Source: an uncultured Campylobacterales bacterium
GTDB taxonomy: Bacteria > Campylobacterota > Campylobacteria > Campylobacterales > Arcobacteraceae
Direction of reading: 5' to 3'
Assembly (NCBI GenBank): GCA_947503785.1
Contig: CANNFB010000003.1
Coordinates: 1-64,000 of the forward strand
Length of the DNA stretch: 64,000 nucleotides
Shown here: positions 19,940-29,042 of the stretch, piece by piece
Position numbering within the stretch: the first letter of the stretch is position 1
Layout: each line of letters opens with the position of its first letter
Translations under genes and position numbers: made by a program
The notes under the pieces: model-generated
The model's input: the letters and a program-made list of their open reading frames with translations, nothing else
Told to the model about the DNA's origin: nothing
Database searches by the model: none

Positions 19940-20437
19940 ATGATAAGAAAAGAAATAATATCGGTTTTAACGCTTTGTGCACTATTCACAGGTTGTAATC
20001 AGGTAAATGAACCAGTTACACCAATAACGCCAATAGCAGTGGAAGCAGAAGAAATTATTGCTACTGATAGTTTAAATATGAATGACGAATTAATATCATT
20101 TTATAATGAATGGAAAGGTACAAAATATAGTACTAGAGGAAACTCTAAAAAAGGAATTAGTCCTGGTAATTATGTTCAAAGATTATTTAAAGAAAAATTT
20201 GAATTAGATATTTCTAACAATCCTAGAAAACAGTTAAAATTTGGAGATAAAATCAAAAAAAGTGATTTACAAATTGGAGACTTAGTATTCTTTAAAAAAA
20301 GTAGAAATAGAATGCATGTTGGTGTTTATATGAACAATGGTGACTTTATGCACTCATCTGTTAAAGGTGTAAAATTTAGTAAAATAGATAAAGCATACTA
20401 CAAAAACACTTATTATACTGCTCGAAGAGTATTTTAG
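19940..20437 (+). CDS. MepS-like NlpC/P60 lipoprotein lacking catalytic cysteine
   Basis: This 165-residue protein has a lipoprotein signal peptide with lipobox FTGC (Cys19). The rest resembles the murein endopeptidase MepS (Spr): WKGTKYS near 58-64, GDLVFF at 113-118, MHVGVY at 125-130 and FMHSS at 136-140. In the family the nucleophile lies in a GIDCSGF motif. Here residues 72-78 read GISPGNY, so the cysteine is proline (P75), while both catalytic histidines (H126 and H138) remain. It is therefore probably unable to cleave peptidoglycan and may bind or regulate instead. It starts about 0.5 kb from the divergent tssA and ends at a strong hairpin. Confidence 0.75.
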   Translation: MIRKEIISVLTLCALFTGCNQVNEPVTPITPIAVEAEEIIATDSLNMNDELISFYNEWKGTKYSTRGNSKKGISPGNYVQRLFKEKFELDISNNPRKQLKFGDKIKKSDLQIGDLVFFKKSRNRMHVGVYMNNGDFMHSSVKGVKFSKIDKAYYKNTYYTARRVF

Positions 20438-20439
20438 AT

Positions 20440-20466
20440 TTAAAGATATCATTTGGATATCTTTAA
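20440..20466. terminator. bidirectional hairpin terminator
   Basis: An 11-bp perfect inverted repeat (TTAAAGATATC and GATATCTTTAA) with a 5-base loop lies between two convergent genes. It lacks a long T-run directly after the stem on the plus strand, so efficiency is uncertain. Confidence 0.6.
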
Positions 20467-20509
20467 ACAAATTTAAAATTACAGAATTACCTTAAAAAAC
20501 CAAAATAAC

Positions 20510-20788
20510 TTACCAAAAAGAAGCTGTACCATACGCAGTATTTTCATCATTGTCTAATTCTAAATAGATATTATCATTATAATCTCTGTATAAGTTATAA
20601 TCACCTATTGAGACACTTTTTTCAATATCTCTTTTGTTTAAATAGATATCTTCACAATATTGACTTAGGTCTGATAGATGGTACTCTACCATTGAAGGAG
20701 CCATATTATCAATAGCGCCTTCAATTGAGTTAAAATCATCAACTCCAAAAGTGTTATACAAAGATGTTTTATTTAATAATGTGATCAT
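20510..20788 (-). CDS. hypothetical protein
   Basis: A 92-residue acidic protein with no signal peptide or membrane segment. No family is recognised. It follows the coiled-coil gene by 11 bases on the same strand, so the two are probably co-transcribed. The ribosome site is weak. A hairpin at 20440-20466 ends the transcript. Confidence 0.6.
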   Translation of the reverse strand: MITLLNKTSLYNTFGVDDFNSIEGAIDNMAPSMVEYHLSDLSQYCEDIYLNKRDIEKSVSIGDYNLYRDYNDNIYLELDNDENTAYGTASFW

Positions 20789-20799
20789 TATCGATTTTT

Positions 20800-21249
20800 C
20801 TAGTTGTTAAATCCATTTAATAATGATGCCATTCTATTTAAATCTATCTTATTTTCTTCAGGTTTTTTATCATCTTCATTTGTAGTATTATTATTGTTAA
20901 AGATATTGCCATTTGTTGGTTCCTTATCTTCTACTACTTCTGATGATATTTCTTCTGTATTTGTATATGAAGTATCTTCTTTATTTTCAGTAGTTACTTT
21001 TTTATTTAATAAACCTTCAATTTTACCTAACATTGAAGAAATATTTGAATTATCTTCTTCTGTATTTGTTTTAAAGTCATTTACGTTTAATTCTAAATCT
21101 TCTTTTACAGTTTCTAATTCAAGAACTTCATCTTCTAATTCAGTAATTCTGTTTTCTAACTTAGTGTTTTTACCCTCAAGTTCTTCATAGGCTTTTATTA
21201 AAGTATTTAAAGCATTATTTAGTTTTGAAATTGTTTCTGCATTTGTCAT
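20800..21249 (-). CDS. coiled-coil hypothetical protein
   Basis: The 149-residue product starts with a strong predicted coiled coil (about residues 5-62, with heptads such as LENRITELEDEVLELETV). A disordered, Asn/Glu/Thr-rich middle follows, and a short conserved-looking tail ends in LNRMASLLNGF. No enzyme motif is present. It is transcribed downstream of prlC with a 51-bp gap and is followed by another unknown small gene. Confidence 0.7.
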   Translation of the reverse strand: MTNAETISKLNNALNTLIKAYEELEGKNTKLENRITELEDEVLELETVKEDLELNVNDFKTNTEEDNSNISSMLGKIEGLLNKKVTTENKEDTSYTNTEEISSEVVEDKEPTNGNIFNNNNTTNEDDKKPEENKIDLNRMASLLNGFNN

Positions 21250-21300
21250 TTGTCTTACATCCTTGGTGATATTATTATTAATTCGTTATTATTGCTAAAT

Positions 21301-23268
21301 TTAGCTAATAATTCCATCAATTCTTAATAAAGAATCAATACTTGGCTTTCTTTGTGCAAAATTGTAAAATAATTGCTCCATATTTTGAGATCCACCTTTT
21401 GATAAAATAGTCTCTTTATATTTTAAAGCAAGCTCTTTATTGAAGATGTTTCCTGAATCAATAAACATATAGAAAGCATCAGCACTTAGTACCTCTGCCC
21501 ACTTATATGAATAATATCCAGCTGAGTAACCTCCTGCAAAAATATGAGAGAATCCATTTTGAAATTTGTTATATGGAGGTGGTATCATAACAGCAAATTC
21601 TTTTCTTACTTCATTTAATAAATTTTGTACTTCTTCTTCACTTTTGTATAAGTCTTGATATAGTTTAAAGTCAAACAAAGCAAATTCTACTTGTCTTACT
21701 AAAGATAACGAAGATTGAAAGTTTTTAGCTTTAATAATTCTATCAATAGCTTCATCATCAAGTACTTCTTGTGTTTCATAATGTTTAGCAAACAGTTTTA
21801 ATACTTCTTTATCATATGAAAAATATTCTAAAAATTGTGAAGGAAACTCAACTGTATCCCAAGCAACTCCAGAAATACCACTTACATAAGGATCTTTTAT
21901 ATCACTAACTAAGTGATGTAAAGCATGTCCCATTTCATGGAAAAGTGTTACAACATCAGAGTGTCTTAATAATGATGGAGTAGTTTTTGTTGATTGAGGG
22001 AAGTTACAAACTATAAAAGCAGTAGGTAAATGCTTTTGTCCTTTAGAATCTACATAATGAGAGTGCCAGTTATTCATCCAAGCCCCTCCTCTTTTATCTT
22101 TCCTAGCTTCAAGGTCAATATATATTCGTGCAATCTCTTTATCATTTGATAACAAATTATAAACTCTAACTTTTTCATCCCATGCTTTAGCATCTGTTTG
22201 AACAAACTTGATATCAAACATTTGATGTAAGAAGTCAAAGAACCCATTTAATACTGATTCTTGTTCAAAGTAAGGTCTATAATATTCTTCATCTAAGTCA
22301 TACTTAGCTTTCTTTAATTTTTCAGAATAATAAGCCATATCTGATGATCTAAAGTCACTTATTCCATCTTTGCTTGCTAATTGCTTGATTTCTTCTAACT
22401 CTTCAATTGCCTTAGCTTTTCCTTTATGTCCTAGTTCTTCTAGAAAAGTAACAACCTCTTCTTCTTTTGAAGCCATTTTTGTTTGTAGTGAGTATTCAGA
22501 ATAAGAGTTAAATCCTAAAATTTTCACCTTTTCATTTTTAAGGGCAAGAATTTGTTCTATAATCTTTCCATTTTGTGGAGCTTTTGTACAATATGCTTTA
22601 TAAAGCTCTTCTCTTCGTTCTCGTGATGTTCCATACGTTATATAAGCCATATATGATGGAATTTGTAAAGTAAACTTATATTTAGTTTTATCATCTTCTT
22701 CAAACTTTGCTAATTCTAAATCTGAAACTGGAATTTCTTTTACTTCATCTACATTTTCGATAATCATTTCAAACTCATTTGTAGCATCAAGTAAGTTTTG
22801 AGAAAACTTATGAGATAGCTCACTTAAAGTTAAATTTATATCTTCTAATCTTTTCTTTTTATCATTATCTAAGTGACAACCAGAAAGTACAAAGTCTCTT
22901 ATTTCATTTTCTAATACTTTAATTTGTATATTAGTTAAAGTAGTTTTATACTTAGACTGTATATCTTTTAAAGCTATATAAATACTTTCATTTTGAGATA
23001 TCCAAGTTTCGTATTTTGAGATAACAGGAAGACATTCTTCATAAACTTTTCCTGTAATTTCTGAATTTTTTACTGAATCAATATGAAAGATTGGAGTAAG
23101 AAAATCATTAAGGCTCTCCCCTATTTCTTCATATGGCATTACAAAGTTTTCATATGTTTTATCTTTTATTTCCATAAGTTCTACTATTTCATTTTTTGAT
23201 TGCTCTAATAACTTTTCTAATAATACTTTTGAATCTGTTAATTTTTCTAAATTAAATTCTTTAAACAT
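21301..23268 (-). CDS. prlC: oligopeptidase A, M3-family metallopeptidase
   Basis: This 655-residue cytosolic zinc peptidase of the thimet oligopeptidase family degrades short peptides, including cleaved signal peptides. The zinc motif HEMGHALHH is present, preceded by the typical DVVTLF, with the downstream glutamate expected in the VEFPSQFLE stretch. The C-terminal region with FAGGYSAGYYSYKWAEVL is also characteristic. It lies 14 bases downstream of prmC on the same strand. Confidence 0.92.
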   Translation of the reverse strand: MFKEFNLEKLTDSKVLLEKLLEQSKNEIVELMEIKDKTYENFVMPYEEIGESLNDFLTPIFHIDSVKNSEITGKVYEECLPVISKYETWISQNESIYIALKDIQSKYKTTLTNIQIKVLENEIRDFVLSGCHLDNDKKKRLEDINLTLSELSHKFSQNLLDATNEFEMIIENVDEVKEIPVSDLELAKFEEDDKTKYKFTLQIPSYMAYITYGTSRERREELYKAYCTKAPQNGKIIEQILALKNEKVKILGFNSYSEYSLQTKMASKEEEVVTFLEELGHKGKAKAIEELEEIKQLASKDGISDFRSSDMAYYSEKLKKAKYDLDEEYYRPYFEQESVLNGFFDFLHQMFDIKFVQTDAKAWDEKVRVYNLLSNDKEIARIYIDLEARKDKRGGAWMNNWHSHYVDSKGQKHLPTAFIVCNFPQSTKTTPSLLRHSDVVTLFHEMGHALHHLVSDIKDPYVSGISGVAWDTVEFPSQFLEYFSYDKEVLKLFAKHYETQEVLDDEAIDRIIKAKNFQSSLSLVRQVEFALFDFKLYQDLYKSEEEVQNLLNEVRKEFAVMIPPPYNKFQNGFSHIFAGGYSAGYYSYKWAEVLSADAFYMFIDSGNIFNKELALKYKETILSKGGSQNMEQLFYNFAQRKPSIDSLLRIDGIIS

Positions 23269-23282
23269 TTTTATAATCCTTT

Positions 23283-24119
23283 TTATTTTTTAAACTGTAT
23301 TGTAAATCCTCTATCAAACTTTTCATAGTCCTGATAGAATGTAAAATTTTTTGTATCAAATTTCTCTAAATATACTGACAATGGTTTTTTTTGATCATAT
23401 CCCATTTCGCAAAGTAAATACTCGATATCTCTTTCATTTGTTTGATCAATTATGTCTTTTAATAATTCATCCCCTATATTTCCACCAAATAATGCATTTG
23501 AAGGTTCAAACTTAACATTATGAGGTAATTCATAATCATTTGCAATATATGGTGGATTTGATATTGTTAAATCTATATTTATCTCCGCTATATTTTCATA
23601 CAAATTACTTAGTCTAAATTCAATTTTATTTTCAACTCCATGCTTTACGGCATTCTCTTTTGCAAGTGCAATGGCTTTTTCGTTAATATCAACTGCTATG
23701 ATTTTAATATCTTTTACTAGTAAAGCAAGCATTACGGATATGATTCCTGAACCAGTTCCAATTTCTAGTACACTAATATTCTCTTTTTTATTCTTTATGT
23801 CTTTTATGATTTCAAGTGCATTATCTATTAATAGTTCTGTTTCTGGTCTTGGTATTAAGACACCCTCTTTTACTATAAAAACCTCTCCATAAAACGATGC
23901 TTTATTTGTTAAGTATTCCATAGGATAATTTGTTGCTCTTTTTTTTATTAATTGTTCAAGCTCTTTTTGCTTTTCAAACTCATTATTATAGTTAAGATGT
24001 AGCCATATAGTATTCTTTTCTAGTAAATACATCATTAACATCTCAACTTCTTTAGCTGGAATATGTGTTACAAATTTTAAATCATTTGTATATTTTCTAA
24101 TTGTATCTTTTATTGTCAT
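23283..24119 (-). CDS. prmC: PrmC (HemK), release factor glutamine methyltransferase
   Basis: This 278-residue SAM-dependent methyltransferase modifies the glutamine of the GGQ motif in release factors RF1 and RF2. The SAM-binding VLEIGTGSGIISVMLA stretch and the active-site NPPYI motif, which positions the glutamine, are intact. The N-terminal helical domain ends in RRATNYPMEYLTNKASFYG-type sequence. It precedes prlC. Confidence 0.93.
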   Translation of the reverse strand: MTIKDTIRKYTNDLKFVTHIPAKEVEMLMMYLLEKNTIWLHLNYNNEFEKQKELEQLIKKRATNYPMEYLTNKASFYGEVFIVKEGVLIPRPETELLIDNALEIIKDIKNKKENISVLEIGTGSGIISVMLALLVKDIKIIAVDINEKAIALAKENAVKHGVENKIEFRLSNLYENIAEINIDLTISNPPYIANDYELPHNVKFEPSNALFGGNIGDELLKDIIDQTNERDIEYLLCEMGYDQKKPLSVYLEKFDTKNFTFYQDYEKFDRGFTIQFKK

Positions 24120-24167
24120 ATTATGTATAAACCTTTTTTTAAACTTTATATTATAGTTAAATTGATA

Positions 24168-25235
24168 TTACTCTAAAATATATAGAGCTAATTCATCTGA
24201 TAATAAAAAGTTTTTATTGTAAATTCTTTCATTTTTCTGTAAAACTTTGTCACTTTCTATTAAATGATTTACTTTTTCTAGTTCTTTTTGTGTAAATAGT
24301 GATAATTCAATACCATTTGAACACCTAAAACCAAGTAGTATTTTCTCTGTTTTTATATCATCTAAATCTATTGATTCGTAATCCATTTTAAATGGATCCT
24401 CTATATATTCTTCTATACTTTTTGAAGGATAATATCTTTTTTTATTTACATATCCAACAGCACCTGCTCCAATTCCTAAATATTCTTTATGTTCCCAATA
24501 GCCATAGTTATGTTTTGATTCATATTTCTTTTCTTTAGCAAAATTTGATATCTCATATTGAGTAAAATTATGCTCTTTTATAAAGTCAAAAATTTCATAA
24601 GATAACTCTTCATCATCAATTTTAACTGATGCTCTATCAAAGAATTTTGTACCTTCTTCTATCATTAAGGAGTATGCACTTAAGTGTGTGATTGGTAAAG
24701 AAAAAGCTTGTTTGAAATCTTCTTTCATACTCTCTAATGTATCACCTTGAACTCCATATATAATATCGCAGTTAATACCATTAAAACCTATACGATTTGC
24801 ATTTTGTATAGCTTCTATAGCACTTTTACTCTTATGCGAACGTCCTAAAAATTTTAGCTTGTCATTGTTGAAACTTTGCACTCCAAAGCTAACTCGATTA
24901 ACACCAAAACTATGCATAGTTTCAAGCCATTCGTATGAGGCTGAATTTGGATTTGCTTCTGTTGTGATTTCTGCATCTTTTATTAAATATGGTTTTATCA
25001 TATTTAATACTTCTTCATACTCTTGTGCTTTTACACAGGAAGGAGTACCTCCACCTATAAATACTGTTTCTATTTCTTTATTATGTTTTTTAACATAACT
25101 TTCTAATTCATTTTCTAATTGTTTTTTTAATGCTTTCATATACTCTTGTTTCAAATGAAACTTATCAGTATATGAATTGAATGCACAGTAAAAACATTTG
25201 CTGTCGCAAAAAGGTATATGTATATATAAAAGCAA
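24168..25235 (-). CDS. hemW: HemW, radical SAM heme chaperone
   Basis: The 355 residues start with YIHIPFCDSKCFYCAF, giving the CxxxCxxC iron-sulfur motif at C10, C14 and C17. The residue after the last cysteine region is phenylalanine rather than the extra cysteine of HemN, which points to the HemW heme chaperone rather than coproporphyrinogen dehydrogenase. GGGTPS and the NYGYWEHKEYLGIGAGA stretch are typical. It is divergent from rppH across a 55-bp gap. Confidence 0.9.
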   Translation of the reverse strand: MLLYIHIPFCDSKCFYCAFNSYTDKFHLKQEYMKALKKQLENELESYVKKHNKEIETVFIGGGTPSCVKAQEYEEVLNMIKPYLIKDAEITTEANPNSASYEWLETMHSFGVNRVSFGVQSFNNDKLKFLGRSHKSKSAIEAIQNANRIGFNGINCDIIYGVQGDTLESMKEDFKQAFSLPITHLSAYSLMIEEGTKFFDRASVKIDDEELSYEIFDFIKEHNFTQYEISNFAKEKKYESKHNYGYWEHKEYLGIGAGAVGYVNKKRYYPSKSIEEYIEDPFKMDYESIDLDDIKTEKILLGFRCSNGIELSLFTQKELEKVNHLIESDKVLQKNERIYNKNFLLSDELALYILE

Positions 25236-25290
25236 TTTTTAATCCTAATTTCTGTAAAATATTTGGCTAATTATAAGGGAAAACATATTT

Positions 25291-25785
25291 ATGACTGATA
25301 AAAACGAAACCACAAAAGATAATACTAAAAATTATAGACCCAATGTAGCAGCAATCGTACTATCAGCGAAATACCCACATACATGTGAAATATTTATTGC
25401 ATCACGTACTGATGTAGATAACGCTTGGCAATTTCCTCAAGGTGGAATTGATGAAGGTGAAAATGCTAAAGAAGCTTTATATAGAGAGCTTGAAGAAGAA
25501 ATAGGAACAAGAGAAGTTGAAATTATTGCAGAATATCCTCAATGGGTATCTTATGACTTTCCTCCAGCGATTGCAAAGAAAATGCAGCCTTACGATGGTC
25601 AAATACAAAAATATTATTTAGTAAAATTAAAAAAAGGCGCAAAAGTAAATATTGAAACTGAAATCCCAGAGTTCAGTGAATATAAGTTTGTACCAACAAA
25701 AAATATTTATGACTATATAACTTTCTTTAAAAGAACAGTTTATAAACAAGTTCTAAAATATTTTAAAACTGAAGGTTATATTTAA
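25291..25785 (+). CDS. rppH: RppH, RNA pyrophosphohydrolase
   Basis: This 164-residue Nudix hydrolase removes pyrophosphate from the 5-prime end of RNA, which starts mRNA decay. The Nudix box is complete at residues 51-72, with E57 and the REL-EE block at 65-70. The N-terminal YRPNVAAIVLS and WQFPQGGID stretches are typical of RppH. It begins a plus-strand cluster that continues with lysC 17 bases downstream. Confidence 0.93.
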   Translation: MTDKNETTKDNTKNYRPNVAAIVLSAKYPHTCEIFIASRTDVDNAWQFPQGGIDEGENAKEALYRELEEEIGTREVEIIAEYPQWVSYDFPPAIAKKMQPYDGQIQKYYLVKLKKGAKVNIETEIPEFSEYKFVPTKNIYDYITFFKRTVYKQVLKYFKTEGYI

Positions 25786-25802
25786 AAAGGAATTATGAGT
25801 AA

Positions 25803-27014
25803 ATGTTAAAAGTATTAAAATTTGGTGGTACGAGTGTAGGTACACTTGAAAGAATCCAAAACGTTGCAAATATAATAAAAAAAATAAAAGATGAAGGCCA
25901 TGATGTAATTGCAGTAGTTTCTGCTATGAGTGGTGAAACAAATAAATTAATTGAGTATGCTGAAAACTTTTCAGCACAACCAAATGCTGCTGAAATGGAT
26001 ATGTTATTAAGTGCAGGAGAGAGAGTTACTTCTGCACTTTTATCAATTGCCTTAAATGAACAAGGCTACAAAGCTACTTCTATGAGTGGTAGAGAAGCAG
26101 GTATTATTACAGATAATGCTCATACTAAAGCTAGAATTGAAGATATTGATACAACAAATCTTAAAAATGCGATAGCAGATGGTAAGACAGTTATAGTTGC
26201 CGGTTTTCAAGGTGTTACTATTGATACAAAAAGAGTATCAACTCTTGGTCGTGGAGGTAGTGATTTAACTGCTGTTGCAATTGCAGGTGCAATAGATGCT
26301 GATATCTGTGAAATATATACAGATGTTGATGGTATTTATACAACAGATCCAAGAATTGAGCCAAAAGCTAAAAAATTAAAAAGTATTTCTTATGATGAAA
26401 TGTTAGAATTAGCTTCATTAGGAGCAAAAGTTTTACAAAATAGATCAGTAGAAATGGCAAAAAAATTAAATGTAAATTTAGTATCAAGATCTAGCTTCAC
26501 TCCTGAAGTTGAAGGTACGTTAATAACAAAGGAAGAGAATATTATGGAAAAACCAATAGTAAGTGGAATTGCATTAGATAAAAATCAAATTAGAGTTGGA
26601 ATGTATGGGGTTACTGATCAGCCTGGCATTGCTGCATCTATTTTTACATCATTAGCTGATGCTGATATTAATGTTGATATGATTGTACAAACTGTTGGTG
26701 TTGATGGTGCTACTGATTTAGACTTTACTATTCCTACAAGTGATTTTGATGCTTGTAAAGAAGTTATGGCTAGATTTGTAAAAGACTCAAAGAAAATTGA
26801 TTATAACGAATCAATTTGTAAGGTATCTATTGTAGGTGTTGGTATGAAGTCACATACAGGTGTTGCATCAAAAGCATTTTCTTCAATGGCAAATGAAAAC
26901 ATTAATATTAGAATTATATCTACTTCTGAAATTAAAATTTCAATGATTATTGATGTTAAATATGCAGAATTAGCGGTAAGAGCATTACACGAAGCTTATA
27001 ATCTGGATAAGTAA
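25803..27014 (+). CDS. lysC: aspartate kinase
   Basis: This 403-residue enzyme phosphorylates aspartate in the first step of lysine, threonine and methionine synthesis. It has the KFGGTSVG start, the GRGGSDLTAVAIA catalytic stretch and two C-terminal ACT domains that usually give feedback control by lysine or threonine. The nearest AAGGA site is 11 bases upstream. A four-codon frame (ATG at 25795, stop at 25807-25809) with tighter spacing overlaps the start and might modulate translation. Confidence 0.95.
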   Translation: MLKVLKFGGTSVGTLERIQNVANIIKKIKDEGHDVIAVVSAMSGETNKLIEYAENFSAQPNAAEMDMLLSAGERVTSALLSIALNEQGYKATSMSGREAGIITDNAHTKARIEDIDTTNLKNAIADGKTVIVAGFQGVTIDTKRVSTLGRGGSDLTAVAIAGAIDADICEIYTDVDGIYTTDPRIEPKAKKLKSISYDEMLELASLGAKVLQNRSVEMAKKLNVNLVSRSSFTPEVEGTLITKEENIMEKPIVSGIALDKNQIRVGMYGVTDQPGIAASIFTSLADADINVDMIVQTVGVDGATDLDFTIPTSDFDACKEVMARFVKDSKKIDYNESICKVSIVGVGMKSHTGVASKAFSSMANENINIRIISTSEIKISMIIDVKYAELAVRALHEAYNLDK

Positions 27015-27016
27015 AC

Positions 27017-27568
27017 GTGCAAGAATTTTTAAATTGGACCGTCGATACAATCAGGGAAGATAGATTAATTTCTCCTTGGTTAGAAGAAAAAAAATATGAA
27101 TGGACTCCTTTAGTTTCTAAAAATATTGTAAATTTATTAGAAAAAGGTGCTTCTGTTATTGTTTTAACAGATAGAGATAGGGAATGGTTCTTAGAGTATG
27201 TTTTATCAAATATTAATTCTCCTAAATTAAATAGACCATTTTTACCTTTTTATGATTTTAAATCTTTTTATAAATATATGGATAATATAAAATCTGATGA
27301 TGATATTGCATATATAAAAGATATGTTAAATATCTCTTTTCCTAATGGTTATTGTTTTTGGTATATAGGAAAAAGTCAAGATGTTCGTGCAGTTATTCCA
27401 AAAGTTTCAAAAAACTCATTTTTATGGCTTTTTGATGAAGAAATGCAAGATGCTTTTAACTTAAGATCAAATGATGAAGCTTTAGATATGAAATTACTAC
27501 AAATGTTTAGATTATATAATAAAACAGTAAGTTCAGCACTATTTGCAGAAATAAACGTAGAAAACTAA
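27017..27568 (+). CDS. hobA: HobA, DnaA-binding initiation factor
   Basis: The 183-residue product matches HobA, a Campylobacterota protein that binds DnaA domain I and helps oligomerise it at oriC. It is a functional analogue of DiaA. The start WTVDTIREDRLISPWLEE is characteristic. It begins with GTG, 2 bases after the lysC stop, and holB follows after one base. The order lysC-hobA-holB-folP is known from Helicobacter pylori, which supports the call. Confidence 0.88.
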   Translation: MQEFLNWTVDTIREDRLISPWLEEKKYEWTPLVSKNIVNLLEKGASVIVLTDRDREWFLEYVLSNINSPKLNRPFLPFYDFKSFYKYMDNIKSDDDIAYIKDMLNISFPNGYCFWYIGKSQDVRAVIPKVSKNSFLWLFDEEMQDAFNLRSNDEALDMKLLQMFRLYNKTVSSALFAEINVEN

Positions 27569-27569
27569 A

Positions 27570-28193
27570 ATGTGTGATAAAAAAATTGATAAATCAGCTA
27601 TTTTAATTGTTAATGATATAGATAAAACATTAAGTAATTTATTACCTTTTTATTCTCCTCATAATATTAGAATAATTAAAAATGAAGAAAAAGACGAATT
27701 TCAAATTCTTCAAGCTACTCAAGCTATAAAAGAAGCATATATTGCTTCAAATGAAAATAAATATATTTTTTTATGTGGAAATACTTTTAGAAAAGAAGCA
27801 CAAAATTCTTTATTAAAAGTATTAGAAGAACCTCCTAAAAACGTAGTTTTTATTATTCTTACAAACTCTAAGTCTTCGCTTTTACCAACTATATATTCAC
27901 GTATGCCTTATACGTATATGAAAACTTCATTGTTGAAAGATGAAACTTCATTAGATATTTTAAAGTTAGATTTAAAAGATATCTATATGTTTTTAAAAGA
28001 GAATCAAAAGATATCAAAGAATGAAGCAAAAAACATAGTTGAATCCATTTTATTAAAAGTAAATAAACAAGATATAAAACTTAGCTCTTCTCAGCTAGAT
28101 TTGTTTTCTAAAGCATCAAAGCTTTTAGAATTAAATTCAAGACCAAATAATATCTTAACTACACTACTCTTATCTTTAGCAAATCAAAACTAA
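27570..28193 (+). CDS. holB: DNA polymerase III delta-prime subunit (short form)
   Basis: This 207-residue protein resembles the clamp-loader delta-prime subunit. The NSLLKVLEEPPKNVVFIILT stretch and the following SRM (in place of SRC) motif are diagnostic. No Walker A motif is present. The protein is about two-thirds the length of the E. coli homologue, lacking most of the first part of the AAA+ domain and the C-terminal collar, as in other members of this phylum. It is tightly packed between hobA and folP. Confidence 0.85.
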   Translation: MCDKKIDKSAILIVNDIDKTLSNLLPFYSPHNIRIIKNEEKDEFQILQATQAIKEAYIASNENKYIFLCGNTFRKEAQNSLLKVLEEPPKNVVFIILTNSKSSLLPTIYSRMPYTYMKTSLLKDETSLDILKLDLKDIYMFLKENQKISKNEAKNIVESILLKVNKQDIKLSSSQLDLFSKASKLLELNSRPNNILTTLLLSLANQN

Positions 28194-28224
28194 AAACTAA
28201 AAACTAAATATCAAGGTTTAATAT

Positions 28225-29028
28225 ATGCAAACTTATAAAACAAAAATTATGGGTGTTCTAAATGCAAATGAAGATTCATTTTTTAAAGATAGTAGATTTG
28301 ATAGTAAAGAAGCTAGTTTTAAAATTGAAAAAATGATTGAAGATGGTGCAAATATTATTGATATTGGCGGAGTTTCAAGTAGACCTGGAAGTATTGCTGT
28401 TGATGAGAAAATAGAATTAGAGCGTTTGAAAAATATTGTTGATACTATTTATAAAGAAAAATATTTTGAAAAAGTTGATTTTTCTATTGATTCTTATTCC
28501 CCTTTAGTTATTGATTATGTTTTAAATAAAGGTTTTAAAATAGTAAATGATATTACAGGTTTAGTAAATGATGAAGTTTGTAGAGTAAGTGCTAAATATA
28601 ATGCAAAAGTTATAATAATGCATATGCAAAATAATCCTAAAAATATGCAAGAAAAACCTGAATACAATAATGTTGTATTGGATATTGATGCGTACTTTGA
28701 AAAACAAATACAAAAAGCAATAAGTTTTGGAATCAAAGATATATCATTAGATGTAGGAATTGGTTTTGGAAAAACTTTAGAACATAACTTATTACTTTTA
28801 AATAAATTAGAGTATTTTAAACATTTTGGATATGAATTATTAATTGGTGCTAGTAGAAAATCTATGATTGATATGATTACACCGTCTGAGATAAAAGATA
28901 GGCTTCCTGGAACTTTAGCAATTCACTTGGAATCTGTTAATAGAGGTGCCTCAATAATTAGATGTCATGATGTTTATGAACATTATCAAGCTTTAAAAGT
29001 TCAAGAGGCAATTAACTCAATTTCTTGA
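28225..29028 (+). CDS. folP: dihydropteroate synthase
   Basis: This 267-residue TIM-barrel enzyme joins p-aminobenzoate to the pterin pyrophosphate in folate synthesis and is the sulfonamide target. The family motif near the start reads MGVLNANEDSFF in place of the usual NVTPDSFSDGG. IDIGGVSSRPGS, NDITG and LIGASRKSM are conserved. An AAGGT site precedes the ATG. The stop codon lies within a terminator hairpin that converges on tyrA. Confidence 0.92.
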   Translation: MQTYKTKIMGVLNANEDSFFKDSRFDSKEASFKIEKMIEDGANIIDIGGVSSRPGSIAVDEKIELERLKNIVDTIYKEKYFEKVDFSIDSYSPLVIDYVLNKGFKIVNDITGLVNDEVCRVSAKYNAKVIIMHMQNNPKNMQEKPEYNNVVLDIDAYFEKQIQKAISFGIKDISLDVGIGFGKTLEHNLLLLNKLEYFKHFGYELLIGASRKSMIDMITPSEIKDRLPGTLAIHLESVNRGASIIRCHDVYEHYQALKVQEAINSIS

Positions 29029-29038
29029 GTTAATTTTT
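29011..29038 (+). terminator. intrinsic terminator of the rppH-folP cluster
   Basis: A perfect 10-bp stem (ATTAACTCAA and TTGAGTTAAT) with a TTTC loop is followed by a T-run. The folP stop codon lies inside the hairpin. It separates folP from the convergent tyrA gene. Confidence 0.75.
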
Positions 29039-29042
29039 AGTT

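Noticed and set aside
19804-19989. A 61-codon minus-strand frame upstream of the MepS-like gene
   Set aside because: It overlaps the start and signal peptide of the MepS-like gene in antisense and is made of hydrophobic AT-rich codons typical of chance frames.
20804-21190. A Ser-rich 128-codon frame on the plus strand
   Set aside because: It is the antisense of the coiled-coil gene, whose repetitive Glu/Asn codons read as Ser/Phe on the other strand.
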